Assembly: GCF_964656455.1 (NCBI RefSeq)
Contig: NC_135721.1
Location: forward strand, 47,065,530 to 47,129,529
Length of the DNA: 64,000 nucleotides
DNA from: Halichoerus grypus
Taxonomy: Eukaryota; Chordata; Mammalia; Carnivora; Phocidae
Direction of reading: 5' to 3'
Below are positions 43,783 to 55,807 of this stretch, piece by piece. The position numbers and the translations under genes are program-made. Positions within the stretch are counted from its first letter, which is position 1. Every line of letters starts with the position of its first letter. The notes below the pieces were generated by a model. That model was given only the letters and a program-made list of their open reading frames with translations. It made no database searches and was not told the origin of the DNA.

Positions 43783-43845
43783 GCTATATCCAAAATACAT
43801 AAAGAACTTATACAACTCAACACACACAAAAAACAAATAATCCAA
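43783..43845 (+). mobile_element. 63-bp internal LINE-1 ORF2 fragment
   Basis: ATCCAAAATACATAAAGAAC, TTATACAACTCAACACACAC and ACAAATAATCCAA match the ORF2 C-terminal region (compare 23493-23550 in copy B). It has neither L1 end and no poly(A). A 12-bp repeat TTAAAATCAAGT lies at 43771-43782 and 43846-43857, beginning with the TT|AAAA context of L1 endonuclease sites. Confidence 0.8.
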
Positions 43846-43879
43846 TTAAAATCAAGTTATATATAATTTATATATATCA

Positions 43880-44640
43880 AAATGCACATTTATTTATTTA
43901 CTATTTATTTGTCCCACATTTTAAGTGAACCATTCAATGAGGTTTGACTAATATAAACTTCAGAGAACATAGAACATATCCACTACCCCAGAAAGTTTCC
44001 CTGGGCTACTTCCTTTATAATCACTCCCATGCCCTCCCTCAGGCAACCACTAATCTGGTTTCTGATTAGTTCTGCCTGTGCTAAAACTTCATATATATGG
44101 TATCATGTAGTGTCTAGTCTTTTATGCTTGACTTCTTTGGATCACAATGTTTTTGAGATTCATTTATGTTGTATGTTTCATTAGTTCATATCTATTGCTG
44201 ATTACCTTCCATTTTATGAATATGCTATAACTTGTTTATCCATTCATCTGATGATGGACATTTAGGTTTTTGGCTATTATAAATAAAGCTTCTTGGGTAG
44301 TCATCGACAATTATTTACATGGACATATGCTTTCACTTATATTGGGTAATTACCTAGGAGAGGAATTGCTAGGTCATAAGAAACTGCCAGATTATTTTCC
44401 AAGATTGTTGTATCATATGACATTCCTATCAACAATGTGTGAGAGTTCCAGTTGATCCAAATCCTCATCAACATTTTGTATTGGTGATTTTTTTGAATGC
44501 TCATCATTGTAGTGGGTATGTAGTAGTACCTCATTGTGGTTTTAATTTACACTGCATAACTAAAGATGTAGACCATTTTTTCATCTGCTTATTGATCATT
44601 TAAAAAATTTCTCTTTTTGTGAAGCATCTTAGATTCAAGC
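43880..44640 (-). mobile_element. Ancient L1 3' region, antisense
   Basis: Reverse landmarks: ACCACTAATCTGGTTTCTG, TATGGTATCATGTAGTGTCT, TTTGAGATTCATTTATGTTG, TTATCCATTCATCTGATGATGG, GGAATTGCTAGGTCATAAG, TGTGAGAGTTCCAGTTG and CTCATTGTGGTTTTAATTT, the standard order of an old L1 3' end read backwards. Confidence 0.87.
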
Positions 44641-44699
44641 TTTTTGACCATTTAAAATTTAATTATTTTTTAGAGACTTTCCAAGAGGTCTATGTTCTT

Positions 44700-47330
44700 C
44701 CATATTCTTCCCAGCCCCTTCAGTAATAGTCAGGATTACTTATGCCTTTCTTTTATCTTTTTGCCTAATGAGATCTCAGAACAGCCTGAAGTAATATTGG
44801 CTTACCAGATTGGGTTTCCTTCCTTGGGTGCTAAGAGCTCTAGAGCCCTAAATCATAGGGAGAGTGAAAAGAAAAGTTTGGTAAGTGTCCCCTTCAGTTA
44901 TAATGGTGAGAGGTACTGCTTCCCTCCCACTTTCTCTTCTTTGACCCTGGAACCATGTTTTCTGACAATGGCAGAACAAATACCATATAGAACAGTGTGC
45001 CAACCTCACTGAGTGTGGTCTCCCACTGCCACGCTGAACCTTTAATAGACCATTCTACCATTCATTAAGGCCAGCTGTTTGGGAGTTATGGGGTGAATGG
45101 TAAAACCATTGAATGCTGTGGGTATCAATCCACTGACTTCCTTCTGGCTGGAGGATGTCAACAAGATGTGACCACTGGTTGATCCATAAACTAGCCCCAG
45201 GCACTTGGAGGCTCCTTACTCACTCCCCTGTCCTTGGAATGTATATTACACTTGTTGTCCTCATAGCTGGAGCCATTTCAAGGACATAGCCTTGAGAGAG
45301 TAAGGTGTTGTTGAGACTATTTGGACTATGTACATGAATCTAGTTAAGGACTCTATGTACACTTTCAAGATTCTGGTGTACTGTGTGATTTACTCATCTT
45401 GTGTCCACCCAAGACAAGCCTCAAAAGTAACTTTCCTTGCCTATTAGAACTGCCACCTACCAATCTGGAGTGGTCTGACTCTTTCTTTGGTCTCCCCTTG
45501 CCCTGTGTATACCACAACCAGTTTTGAATTTCACCCGGGGGGACTCCTAAGGTTGCAAACCAATACTTCCTGATTGAAAAGTGAGTCCTCTTATTAGAAG
45601 TAATGTTGTGTGGAATCTTACAATGGTGAATAAGGTAATCAGTAAGTCCACAGATGGTATAGCTGGCATACAAGAGTGGCAGGCAGAAAAAAATAAATAT
45701 CAAGAATGAGTGTTTATTCTAGTGAGGAAAAATCATTTTCCACCCCATGATGGAAAGAGTCCAATGCAATCAACTTATCACCGGGTAGCTGGCTGATCCC
45801 TCAGTCTATGGCAGCTTATCAAAGTCTAAGGGTTGGTCATTGCTGCTGGCATGATGAGGACTCAGCTGTGGTGATAGCCAGGTCAGCCTTGATGAGGGAA
45901 AATCTTGTGACTGAGCCCATGGTTAGCCTCTGTCCCTGCCAGGATGGATGTTTTGTTATTGAGTGCACTGAGAGAACTGGGAAAAAAGACTGACTGACAT
46001 CCTCAAGACAGTGATTTCCCCCACATGATTACTGATAATCTCCAGTATAGTGGGACCTTTTGTTGTGTGTTCACATGGGATCCAATGAGGTACAATTCTG
46101 AGAGTTTCATTCATATAACTCATCCCCAAATCTCTTTGCCACCAATCTTTTCCCTTTAATACCTCTGAAAATCTAGCCAAGCCATCAGTCACTTCCCATG
46201 AATCACTATAGGTGCATACTTCAGGCCATCTTTCTTTTTCATGGATTGAATTCTACCTCCTGGGAGGATTACTCTTAGCCAATATTCTTATAGATCTCTA
46301 TCACCACAGCATTGTCATTCAGAGCATTGTAAGTCAGGCTTAAAGTGTTTTCTTCTCTCTTAAGTGATCATAAGAAATTCTCTGGAACACCCTTGGTTTG
46401 GGTTGAGGAAGAGATAGCAGTGAGGTTGTGATCTACCTGTTTATGTAACTTATCTGAGCCTTCAGGATTTGCTTGAACCTGTTTCTTTGTATAAAACCTC
46501 TGCTTGTTCATGGGGTGTTGTTGAACATGAACAATTTTTTGACTTGATGAATCATGTAAAACCCTGTAAATTATGGGCATCTCAGATTGTATGATCACCA
46601 AGTGTTTTATGGTTCAACATTTAGTCTACCAGGGCTCAGTAGCAGGCCAGTAGTTATTTCTCAAAAGGAATTTAGTTATTTGTCTAAGAAGGATATGCTA
46701 GCCCATCGGGACACTCGACTTTCATTTTTCTATTTCGGCTTGCACAGGCTCCATTTAACACACTAATATTCCACAGATATCTGCTGGGTCCTTCCCACAA
46801 AGTATCCACCTGGATCAGTTGGAGACTCACTTCTTCCTCTGATCCTTGGTAAATAGATTAAAACAATACACACAACTACACTATCAACTTCAAAACCTAG
46901 AGACCCAGTACCAATATGCCTTATATTTGGGATTTGAAGAGGGTGAGGATAAAGAGTACAGCAAGTCGTCTTTCAGTTTGGAAAGGATGTCCCACAATGT
47001 TGCAGACCACTGATTCCTACAAACTTCACTGTAGTGGCTCAAGTCTATTTTTATGGAAAATGACTTCCATCTTCTGGCACACATATATCTCATAACATTA
47101 CCTAGAATGCCATTATATCTTGCTATAATTCCTGCAAACATGATGCCATCAATGGAGGGACCAGTTGATGTCCTGTGGTGATGCTGAGATAAACAAGGTA
47201 TCTGGGACTAAATAGTAGCATAGATCTGAAGAACTGGCATAGCTCTCAAGCTAGATGGTGACTGTACTCCTGTCTCTTCCAAGTTATAACTATGTGCTTC
47301 TGCTGTTCTCTCCTTTTTGGGATAGAGCAA
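44700..47330 (-). pseudogene. ERV-L pol remnant, antisense
   Basis: Old endogenous retrovirus pol read on the minus strand, 5' to 3' from 47330 to 44700: reverse transcriptase thumb (MRYMCARRWKSF and LSKLKDDLLYSL, about 46930-47105), the segment before RNase H (SEMPIIYRVLHDSS and NPEGSDKLHKQV, about 46420-46590), RNase H (about 45960-46190), then integrase (GLTDYLIHHCKIPHNITSN, 45593-45649) and an integrase end near 45050. It is full of stops and frameshifts. At the second integrase Asp position the codon at 45593-45595 reads Asn. Domain order matches the plus-strand copy at 50005-53460, but the two differ throughout. No flanking LTR of its own was recognised. Confidence 0.75.
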
Positions 47331-47361
47331 AAAAACACTCTTTTTGTATCTGTGATTCTTT

Positions 47362-47575
47362 TTCTTTTTTTTTTTTTTTAAAGATTTTATTTATTTATTT
47401 GAGAGAGAGAGAGAGAATGAGAGACAGAGAGCACGCACGAGAGGGAAGAGGGTCAGAGGGAGAAGCAGACCCCCCTCTGAGCAGGGAGCCAGATGTGGGA
47501 CTCGATTCCGGGACTCCAGGATCATGACCTGAGCTGAAGGCAGTCGCTTAACCAACTGAGCCACCCAGGCACCCA
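47362..47575 (-). mobile_element. Can-SINE, antisense, GCGACTGCC subfamily
   Basis: Complete copy with perfect 15-bp target duplication TATCTGTGATTCTTT at 47347-47361 and 47576-47590. It lies just outside the antisense ERV-L remnant. Confidence 0.95.
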
Positions 47576-47599
47576 TATCTGTGATTCTTTAAGTTTAAA

Positions 47600-47710
47600 T
47601 GTACAGAATAACCTAAAGAGCTCATTAATCACAGGCTGCTAGACAATACCTCCAGAGTTTTTGATTTAGGAGGTGTAGATTAAATAAGGATATGAGAGGA
47701 ATCAGCAACT
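47600..47710. mobile_element. hAT (MER5-like) remnant
   Basis: ACAGAATAACCTAAAGAGCT, CTCCAGAGTTTTTGATTTAGG and AGGTGTAGATT resemble the core of a short hAT-Charlie element. No terminal repeats visible. Confidence 0.5.
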
Positions 47711-48534
47711 TTAAATCTTTCAGACCATTGATAGTATCACTAATTCCTTTGTTCTTCCAGGGGTATAGTATTACTTTTGTTTTATAATTTTGGCATGGAT
47801 CAGATTACTAATTACCGTTGGCACTTCTGCCAACTACTGAGTAAACACTCAGGAACTAGACAATTAGACTCCCACTATGATATGGACCCCGGACAAATGT
47901 ATTTATCATCTGACTTATGTGACTATTAGACCAGAGTGGCATGCTGGGTCCTCAGGAATCAAGCAATTAGCTTAAAGTTAGGATTCAAAAATTCTTAAAA
48001 TATGGGTACATGGCCACAGATCTCTTAGAGAAGGACAGAGAGAAAATTATGATACAGTTTGTGTTATTACTTCAAGTACAGTAGGCTTCCATCCAGTCAA
48101 GGGACTCTGGGTATCTGAACTGACACTAGTCTGAGAATTCAGTGAGGAACTATGTTTCACTATTATGGCTCAAGTCAGATCTCTGTTGGTCAGATCTAGA
48201 GGGATTATTATTATTATTATTATTATTATTATACAGATTAATTAGCACCTCAATCCATTTTCCATGTAGTTTAGTGCTAAGACCTCAGGATTAATTAAGC
48301 ATTACCAGAGATCTGTGTGGATTGTGTTATTTGGTTATCAACCCAGCACTGTGATCTATTATGAAAACCAGTTCCATCTTGTCTTGCTGGGTAAGTGCTG
48401 CTGGTTGGCTTGTTTCTACACTAGGATCCCATCATCCCCATTGAAATTATGAAGCCCGTTTCAATGATGGCATCTCCTACCCACAAACTTGTTCAACAGG
48501 AAGCAGCCACTGAAGTTTTTCTTTTTTCTTTTTT
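47711..48534. other. Unassigned sequence with an (ATT)n repeat
   Basis: An (ATT)n run of about nine units at 48204-48232 is the only pattern seen. Confidence 0.55.
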
Positions 48535-48551
48535 AAAATTTTGCTTTGTTT

Positions 48552-48762
48552 GGTGCCTGGGTGGCTCAGTCATTAAGTGTCTGCCTTCGGCTCAGGTCAT
48601 GATCCCAGAGTCCTCGGATCGAGCTCCGCATCAGGCTCCCTGCTCGGCGGAAAGCCTGCTTCTCCTTCTCCCACTCCCCCTTCTTGTGTTCCTGCTCTCG
48701 CTGTCTCTCGCTCTCTGTCAAATAAATAAATAAAATCTTTAAAAAAATAAAATAAAATAAAT
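48552..48762 (+). mobile_element. Can-SINE, sense
   Basis: Complete copy with perfect 17-bp target duplication AAAATTTTGCTTTGTTT at 48535-48551 and 48763-48779. Same subfamily as the copies at 1943 and 62543; the A-rich tail has grown into AAAAT units. Confidence 0.96.
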
Positions 48763-48937
48763 AAAATTTTGCTTTGTTTTTTTATACTGATGATCCTTTC
48801 ATCAGTGTATTTCCCTATGAATTTGTGAAGTGAACAAATTCAGGGACCACTCGAAAGTAGGGGTGTGCCCTTAAGGGAATAGGTCTCACTTAGCCTACAT
48901 TCCTATCTTCATAAGTTATTAGGTTTCTTTCTGTACA

Positions 48938-49065
48938 TCTCAATCTGACTGCTCATTAGAATCAGGTGGAGAGTTCTTGAAAATCCTGTTGGCCAGTCTG
49001 CACCTCTGTCCAAGATTCTGTACCAAGTAGGACCCAGGCATACATATTTTTCAAAATTCATTGGC
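48938..49065 (+). mobile_element. hAT (MER5-like) remnant
   Basis: CTGACTGCTCATTAGAATCA, GGTGGAGAGTTCTTGAAAAT and GGACCCAGGCATACATATTT follow the common hAT-Charlie core order. Confidence 0.6.
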
Positions 49066-49329
49066 TAATTCCACATTGCAATTACAAAATGAATTTATAT
49101 AATCCCAACTTTACTAAATGTAAGCCACTATTGAGTCTAGCTTTCAGCATTCAACTGAGCAAATAATTTAAACCAGTTGCACTTGCTCAAGATAGAACAT
49201 TAAATCCAGACTATGTGGTAAGTGCACCTGTATTGATAAAATTAACCCAATCTGAAATTAAATGTCTTCCACCCCAGTCCTAATACCCTTAAAATTCATT
49301 CCCATATATATTCCCCTATATTTTTCTTT

Positions 49330-49990
49330 GAGTAAAATTCTAATTGAAGTATAACATACATAGACAGTAAAATGCAAAATTTATAAGTGTATAGCTCCAT
49401 GAATTTTACAAAATGAACACACCCTTGTAACCATTACATTAACTGGAACATTAACATCACATCAGAAACTCCTACATGGCTCCTCACATTCATTATACCT
49501 TCTGCAAAGTTAACTTTTTTAAACTTTCATCACTATAGAGTATTTTGCCTGTTTTTAAACTTTAAATAAAAGGAATCATATAGTGTGCACTCCTTAATAC
49601 TGCCTTCTTTTGCTTAAGAGTGTGTCTGTGAGATTCAGCCTTATTACATATAGCAATAGTTGGTTCTTCTTCATTGTTGTGTAGTATTTAATTTAGGAAA
49701 TTTACCATATTTTATTTACTAATTTTATTTTTTATGTTATTTGGACCATTTCCAGCTTTCAAATATTAAATGTTACTATTGTGAATGCTCTTGAATATGT
49801 TTTTTGGTACACATATGTACGTATGCATGTCTGTTATATTCAGTCTTTTTAATTTTAGGCATTCCAGTGGATGCATCAGGACATCTCATTGTGGCTTTAA
49901 TTTGTATTTATCTGACAATGTTGAGCACTTTTCATTTTCATATTGGATCTTTGGATGCTCTTTTTCCATTGAATTGCCTGCTTTTTTTCT
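49330..49990 (-). mobile_element. Ancient L1 3' region, antisense
   Basis: Reverse landmarks: GTATAGCTCCATGAATTTTAC, ACACACCCTTGTAACCATTAC, TTTTGCCTGTTTTTAAACTT, GGAATCATATAGTGTGCACT, GGTACACATATGTACGTATG and CTCATTGTGGCTTTAATTTG. It ends close to where the plus-strand ERV-L remnant begins. Confidence 0.87.
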
Positions 49991-50004
49991 TTTTTATAAT
50001 TAGG

Positions 50005-53000
50005 AGGCTGGGTCCCCTTAAGGAAGGACCTGGGCACACTACTGAAACTTTATACTATTAATCTTTCTCTCAGCCTTCCCCAAAGGGACTACGACATTTA
50101 TCAGGGTAACTGAACATTGGGAAAAAGGAAATAATTAGAACTTTCAAAGACTATTGTACACTGGCTCTGAAATGACACTAATTCTAGGAGACCTGAAACA
50201 TGACTGTGGCCCTGCAGTCAGAATAGGGCCTTAAGGAGGTCAGGTAATCAATGGGTTTCTAGCTCAGGTCTGTCTCACAGTAGATCCAGTGGGTCCATGA
50301 ACCCCTCCTGTGGTATTTCCCTAGTTCTAGAATGCATAATTGGGATAGACATACTTAGCAGCTGGCAGAATTCCCACATTGGTTCCCTGAACTGTGGAAT
50401 AGAGCTAATATGGTAGGAAAGCTCAAATGGAAGCCATCTGAACTGCCTCTACCTGGGAAAATAATAAATCAAAGCAACACTGCATCCCTGGAGGAACTGC
50501 AGAGATTAGTGCCACCATTAATGACCTGAAAGACACAGGGGTGCTGATTACCACCACATCCCCATTCTACTCTCCTATTTGGCCTATGCAGAAGAGAGAT
50601 GGATCTTGGAGAATGACAGTGGATTTTCATAAGCTAAACCAGGTGGTGACTCCAATTGCAGCTGCTGTACTAGATGTGGTTTCATTGCTCGAGCAAATTA
50701 ACACATCTGTTGGTACTTGGTATGCAGCTATTGATCTGGCAAATGCCCTTTTCTCCCCACCTGTCCATAAGGCCCACCAGAATTAGTTTGCTTTCAGCTG
50801 CCAAGGCCAGCAATATACCTTCACTGTCCGACCTCAGGGATATATCAACTTTCTAGCTCTATATCATAATTTAGTTCAAAGGGATCTTGATTGCCTTTAC
50901 CTTCCACAAGATATCACACTAATTCATTATACTGATACTATTATGCAGATTGGATCTAATGAGCAAGAAATAGCAATTACTTTAGACTTACTGGTAAGAT
51001 ATCTGTGTGACAGAGGGTGGGAAATAAATCCAACTGAAATTCAGGGACTTTCTATAACAGTGAAATTTCTAGGGGTCAGTGGGATAGGCCATGGTGAGAT
51101 GCCCTTTCTAAGGGGAAGGATAAGTTGTTGTTGCACTTGGCCTCCCCTACAACCAAGAGAGACACAATGCCTAGTTTGCCTCTTTGGATTTTGGAAGCAA
51201 CGTATCCTTCATTTGGGTGTGTTACTATGACCCATTTACTGAGTGACCCCTCAGCTTCTAGTTTTGAGTGAGACTCAGAACAAAAGAAGACTCTGCAACA
51301 GGTCCCGACTCCTATGCAAGCTGCTCTGCCATTTGGGTCATATGATCCAGCAGATCCAATGGTGCTTACGGTGTCACTGGCATATAGGGATGCTGTCTGG
51401 AGACTCTGGCAGCCCCCTAGGGGTGGGCCTTTAGGATTTTGGAGCAAAGCCCCCCCAACATCCGTAGATAACTACTGTTCTTTTGAGAAACAGCTCCTGA
51501 CCTGCTACTAGGCCTTAGTAGAGACTGAACACTTGACCATGGGCTACCAAGTTGCCATGTGACCTGGGCTGCTCATATGACCTGGGTGTCAGATGAGCCG
51601 CCAAGCCATTTAGTTGGATGTGCATAGCTATACTCCCTCATCAAATTGAAATGGTAAATATGTGATTAGGCTAGAGCAGGTGCTGAAGGCGTTAGTAAGT
51701 TACATGAAGTGACCTAAGTATCAATGGTCCCCATTCCTGCTACACTGTTTTCTCCCCTGCAGCCTGCACCTATGGTGTCATGGTGAGCTCCCTATTATCA
51801 GCTGACAGAGGAAGAGAAGATTCAGGGTTGGCTTCCAGAAGATTCTGCACTATATGCAGCCACCACCTGCAGGACATGCAGCACTGTAGCCCTGAGGTGG
51901 GCTGAGGGAGAGTGGTGAAGGGCAGTCCTTCCAGTGGGCAGAACTTCAGGCAGTGCACGTGGTTTTGTACTTTGTTCAGAAGGAAAAATGGCCAGATGTG
52001 CAATTATATACTGATGCATGGGCTTTGGCCAATCGTTTGACTGGATGGTCAGGGACTTGGAAGGAATATCATTGGAAAACTGGTGACAAGGAAATTTGAA
52101 GAAGTATTGGATAGACCTCATTTAGTGGGTGAAAAACATAAAGGTATTTGTGTCCTATGTGAATGCTTACTACAGGGTGATCTCAGCAGAGGAGGATTTT
52201 GATAATGAAGTAGTTAAAATGACCCATTGTTTGCACACCAGTCAGCCTCCTTCTCCAGTCGCCCCTGTCATTACCCCATGGGCTCATGAACATAGTGGCC
52301 TGGTGGCAGTGGAGGAGGGTATGCATAGGCTCAGCAACATGTATTTCTACTCACCAAAGCTGATCAGGCTATGGTCACCTAGAGTGCCCAGTCTACCAGC
52401 AGCAGAGCCCAACTTTGAACCCTAGATACGGCACCATTTCCCATAGTTATCAGCCAGCTACCTGGCGGCAGGTGGATTACATTAGATTGCTCTCAACATG
52501 AAATAAGTGTTTTTTTCCATTTTGGAATAGACACTTAACTCTGGATATAGATTTGCTTTCCCTTCACCAAATGCTTCTGCCAAAACTACCACCACGGACT
52601 TACAGAACGCCTTATTCACCACCATGGTATTCCACACAGCATTGCTTTGGGTCAAGGAACTAACTTCACAGCAAAGGAAGTGTGGCAATAGGACCATGTT
52701 CCTACTATCCTGAAGCAATTGGCCTGATAAAATGTCCTTTTGAAGACTCAGTTATAGCACCGGTTAAGTGCAAGGCTGGGCAAGGTTCTCCAGAACGCTA
52801 TATATGCTCTGAATCAGTGTTGAATATATGGTGCTGTTTCTCCAATAGCCAGGATTTCTAAGTCCAGGAATCAAGAGGTAGAAAGGAGAGAGGCACCCCT
52901 CACTATTATCCTTAGTGACCCGCTAGCATTTTTTTTAATTCTTATTCCCATGACATTATGCTCTGCTGGCCTAGAAGTCTTACTTCCAGAAGAAGGAATA

Positions 53001-53460
53001 TTTCTACCAGGTAACACAACCATAATTCCATTGGACTAGAAATTAAGATGGCCACATGGTAACTTTGGACTCCTCATGCCTCTGAATAAACAGGCAAATA
53101 AGTGAATTACGGTGTTTGCTAGGGTGATTGATCCTGACTACCAAGGGGATATTGGACTACTACTACAAAATGGAGGTAAGGAGGGATATGTCTGAAATAC
53201 AGGAGATCCTTTAGGGTGTCTTTTAGTAATACCATGCCCTGTGATTAAAGTCAATAGAGAACTACAATCCAATCTACGGAGGATTAGTAATAGCCCAGAC
53301 CCTCAGGAAAGAAGGTTTGGATCATCCCACTAGGTAAAGAACCACAACCAGCTGAGACGCTTGCTGAAAGCAAAGGGAATACAGAATGGGTAGTAGAAGA
53401 AGGTAGTTATAAATACCAGCTACAACCTAGCATCAGCATCAGTTTCAAAATGTGAAGAGA
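50005..53460 (+). pseudogene. ERV-L pol remnant with RT, RNase H, integrase and dUTPase-like parts
   Basis: Decayed pol of a class III (ERV-L) endogenous retrovirus. In order: a lead-in to about 50540, reverse transcriptase ([13 protein letters not shown] and [12 protein letters not shown] near 50560-50640, [12 protein letters not shown] near 50725-50760), RNase H (LYTDAWALAN near 52005), integrase zinc region (about 52260-52425) and core (about 52463-52760), then a dUTPase-like domain (VIDPDYQGDIGLLL, 53124-53165, is the third conserved box of that family). Catalytic sites are damaged: the RT box at 50928-50939 reads YTDT, the second integrase acidic position is Gly (52650-52652) and the third is Lys (52730-52732). 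Many stops and frameshifts occur. Pol with a dUTPase after integrase is known for the ERV-L group. Confidence 0.85.
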
Positions 53461-53859
53461 GATTCTAACAGAATCAAAGAGGTACCTTTTTCTGACGGAA
53501 GCACAATCTCACAGATACTGAAAATGAGCAAATGATGCAAATCATTTATTTACCCAAAATTTATATTTTTCTAAGATCATTCATGTAAAATGAGAAGTTA
53601 AAGTGAACTAAAAGGCAAAAATAACGAATAAATCTGTTCTCCAAGCAGTTTTAAGAAGAAGAAGACAATGGTTTGGCTTAAGTTATTAGACAAAATCACA
53701 TAGATAAGATCAAATTTGTTGGATTCCTGATGGGGGAAATATTTTCCTTTTTTCCCCTTTTTTTTAAGGGTGTGTGTGAGGGGGATGAGTTGGCATATGA
53801 ACACTTCTGCTACTTGAAAGAAGTCACAAATTAGGTGGGTGGCAGGACTCCACTTCCCA

Positions 53860-54190
53860 TTAAAGAAGCTAAAGGGAAGATGTCTCCCCTTTCCCTTCTC
53901 CCTGGTTGTGGGGATGGTCTAAGTTGAGCCAAATGGATGCCCCCACCTGGGACTTGAACCTTGAGCTGGTGACCCAAAGTTCCTGAAATAATTGGAGATT
54001 TTTCATATTGGTGGCAGCAGAGTGGAGTGGTTTCCCGTGCAGACTACTCCTGGGGCCTGACCTTAGCTGTGCTGTCAGCCGCCTGACCCCTCCACTCCCA
54101 CACATTTGTCATGTCTGGAGCTTCAAGCTTCCTGTCAATTTTGTGAGGTCCCAGAAATCCTTCCAATAAATTTTTGTGTGTGTTTAAAAA
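53860..54190 (+). mobile_element. Possible LTR downstream of the ERV-L pol
   Basis: About 400 bp after the dUTPase-like domain lies GC-richer sequence ending with CCTTCCAATAAATTT, a poly(A)-signal layout typical of an LTR. Position and orientation suit the 3' LTR of the ERV-L remnant, but I do not recognise a family, and no TG/CA ends or target duplication were found. Confidence 0.28.
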
Positions 54191-54573
54191 ATGAAAAGTC
54201 AAACGCTATTGATTGTCTGGTACAGCTGGACAGTATTTACTCTAAAATAAGAGATAAATAGATTTGTTCTTACTTGATTTTAAATGCAAAATTGCCACAG
54301 TGATTAGAAGAGTTGAATGAAGGAGGAAAACAGAATTTTTAAAAAGTTCTAGTTCTCTTAATAAATGAGGACATATTTTCAGCCACTTTGTTCCATGCCC
54401 AGCAGTTCATGAGAAGTTATGTGTTTAGGGAGATGTAGTAGAAAAATCAGGGTTAGTGGGAGCATTTTCTCACTAAACATACCCCTTCACAACCTGCCAT
54501 GGCATCTGGAATTCCACCAATAGTCAAATTCTTTTGAATTTAATTATTGCCATGCACAGGAATTCTACGTTTA

Positions 54574-54778
54574 TTTATTTATATTTATTTTTAAAGATTT
54601 TATTTATTTATTTGACAGAGAGAGTGAGCGCACACAAGCAGGGGGAGCAGCAGAGGGAGAGGGAGAAGCAGGTTCCCTGCTAAGCAGGGAGTCCAATGCG
54701 GGACTTGATCCCAGCGCCCTGGGATCATGACCTGAGCCAAAGTGAGATGCTTAACCGACTGAGCTACTCGGGTGCCCT
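54574..54778 (-). mobile_element. Can-SINE, antisense
   Basis: Complete copy with a 15-bp duplication GGAATTCTACGTTTA (54559-54573) against GGAATTCTACATTTA (54779-54793). One mismatch and several private changes (GAGCTACTCGGGTGCCC) suggest middle age. Confidence 0.94.
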
Positions 54779-54793
54779 GGAATTCTACATTTA

Positions 54794-55469
54794 AAAGTAG
54801 CCATCTTTGGGAAGGGTAGTTCACAAAGCTGCTATTATTGGTATAAATTAGGTTAAAAATGAGGTCATTTTGGATTGGGTCTCAATTGTTGGTGGAATAG
54901 CCTATTCCAAAAAGGCCAAGAGCTAGAAAGTTAGCCAGAAGTGGCCAGAGATGAAAGAAAAAAAGGAAGAACGAAAAAGCCCTGCCTTTCATGAGGAATA
55001 GACAAACCCTGGGCAGTCATCTGCAAGAGCATCCAGTAGTCAGTGTAAGAGTCAGGAGCTCAAATGCTTGTCTTCTTGGATTAGAATCGCACAGCTAAAC
55101 ATGAAGCTGGGCCAACAGGTGGAAGCTCCTGGTGGGGAGTCAAGGAACTTGGGGAGAGAGTTCCCAATCTCTTCTTGAGGAAGAGAAAATCTTCATCTCT
55201 CTGAAGCCTCAGCAGCACCAGTTGGTGTAGGGAGGTGAGGAGGACACGGTGGCATGCAGAAGCCCAGCAGGGATGGCGCTGAGGGGGTGGTGCATGGGGA
55301 GCTAAATGAGCTGGTCTCTCCCAACAGGAGTCTTGGCTGAGCTAGGCAGGACCCTGAGAGACTGCCTGGTCCAGCTTTGAGAAATGCCTGGTGATTATAA
55401 TGCAATGCTTTGTAATCCCTGGATAAAGGAACCTGTGGCATCTTACACCACTGCCAACAACGATGGCTG
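54794..55469. other. Unassigned sequence
   Basis: No gene or named repeat. Confidence 0.5.
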
Positions 55470-55700
55470 CCATTTGTTCAGATTTTACAATGTGTCAGGC
55501 TCAGACTGCAAGTTCTGTTTACTTTATCACTTTCATATTCTCACAACTTTGAAGTGGATACAGTTAGTATAGCACTGATATTTTATGGATGAGTAGAGAG
55601 AGGACCAGACAGATGGAGGAACTTACTTCTGTGATACAGTTAGCAAATGGGGGGCAGTATTGAACAGAGTCCATATTCAAAGCTCATGCTCTCAGGTTTC
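55470..55700 (-). mobile_element. MIR SINE, antisense
   Basis: TTTACAATGTGTCAGGCTC, TTCATATTCTCACAACTTTG, ATTTTATGGATGAGTAGAGAG and AACAGAGTCCATATTCAAAG follow the reverse MIR order. Weakly preserved. Confidence 0.6.
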
Positions 55701-55733
55701 ATGCTGAAGCTCCTTCCTAAACTGAAAGACAAA

Positions 55734-55807
55734 TGTCATCCAGGACAAGAGAGTTCTTGGACAGGAACTCTGTCATCCAGGACAAGAAGCTCCTGGGAAT
55801 GCTATGA
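55734..55807 (+). repeat. Two-unit tandem repeat, period 37 bp
   Basis: TGTCATCCAGGACAAGA at 55734 recurs at 55771. The second unit diverges towards its end. A local tandem duplication. Confidence 0.85.

Noticed and set aside
2010..54824. A recurring peptide resembling [14 protein letters not shown] in frames near 2010, 4050, 14820, 47500, 48590 and 54740, looking like a small protein family.
   Set aside because: Each instance is a translation of the same Can-SINE head region, on either strand of the window; a repeat artefact.
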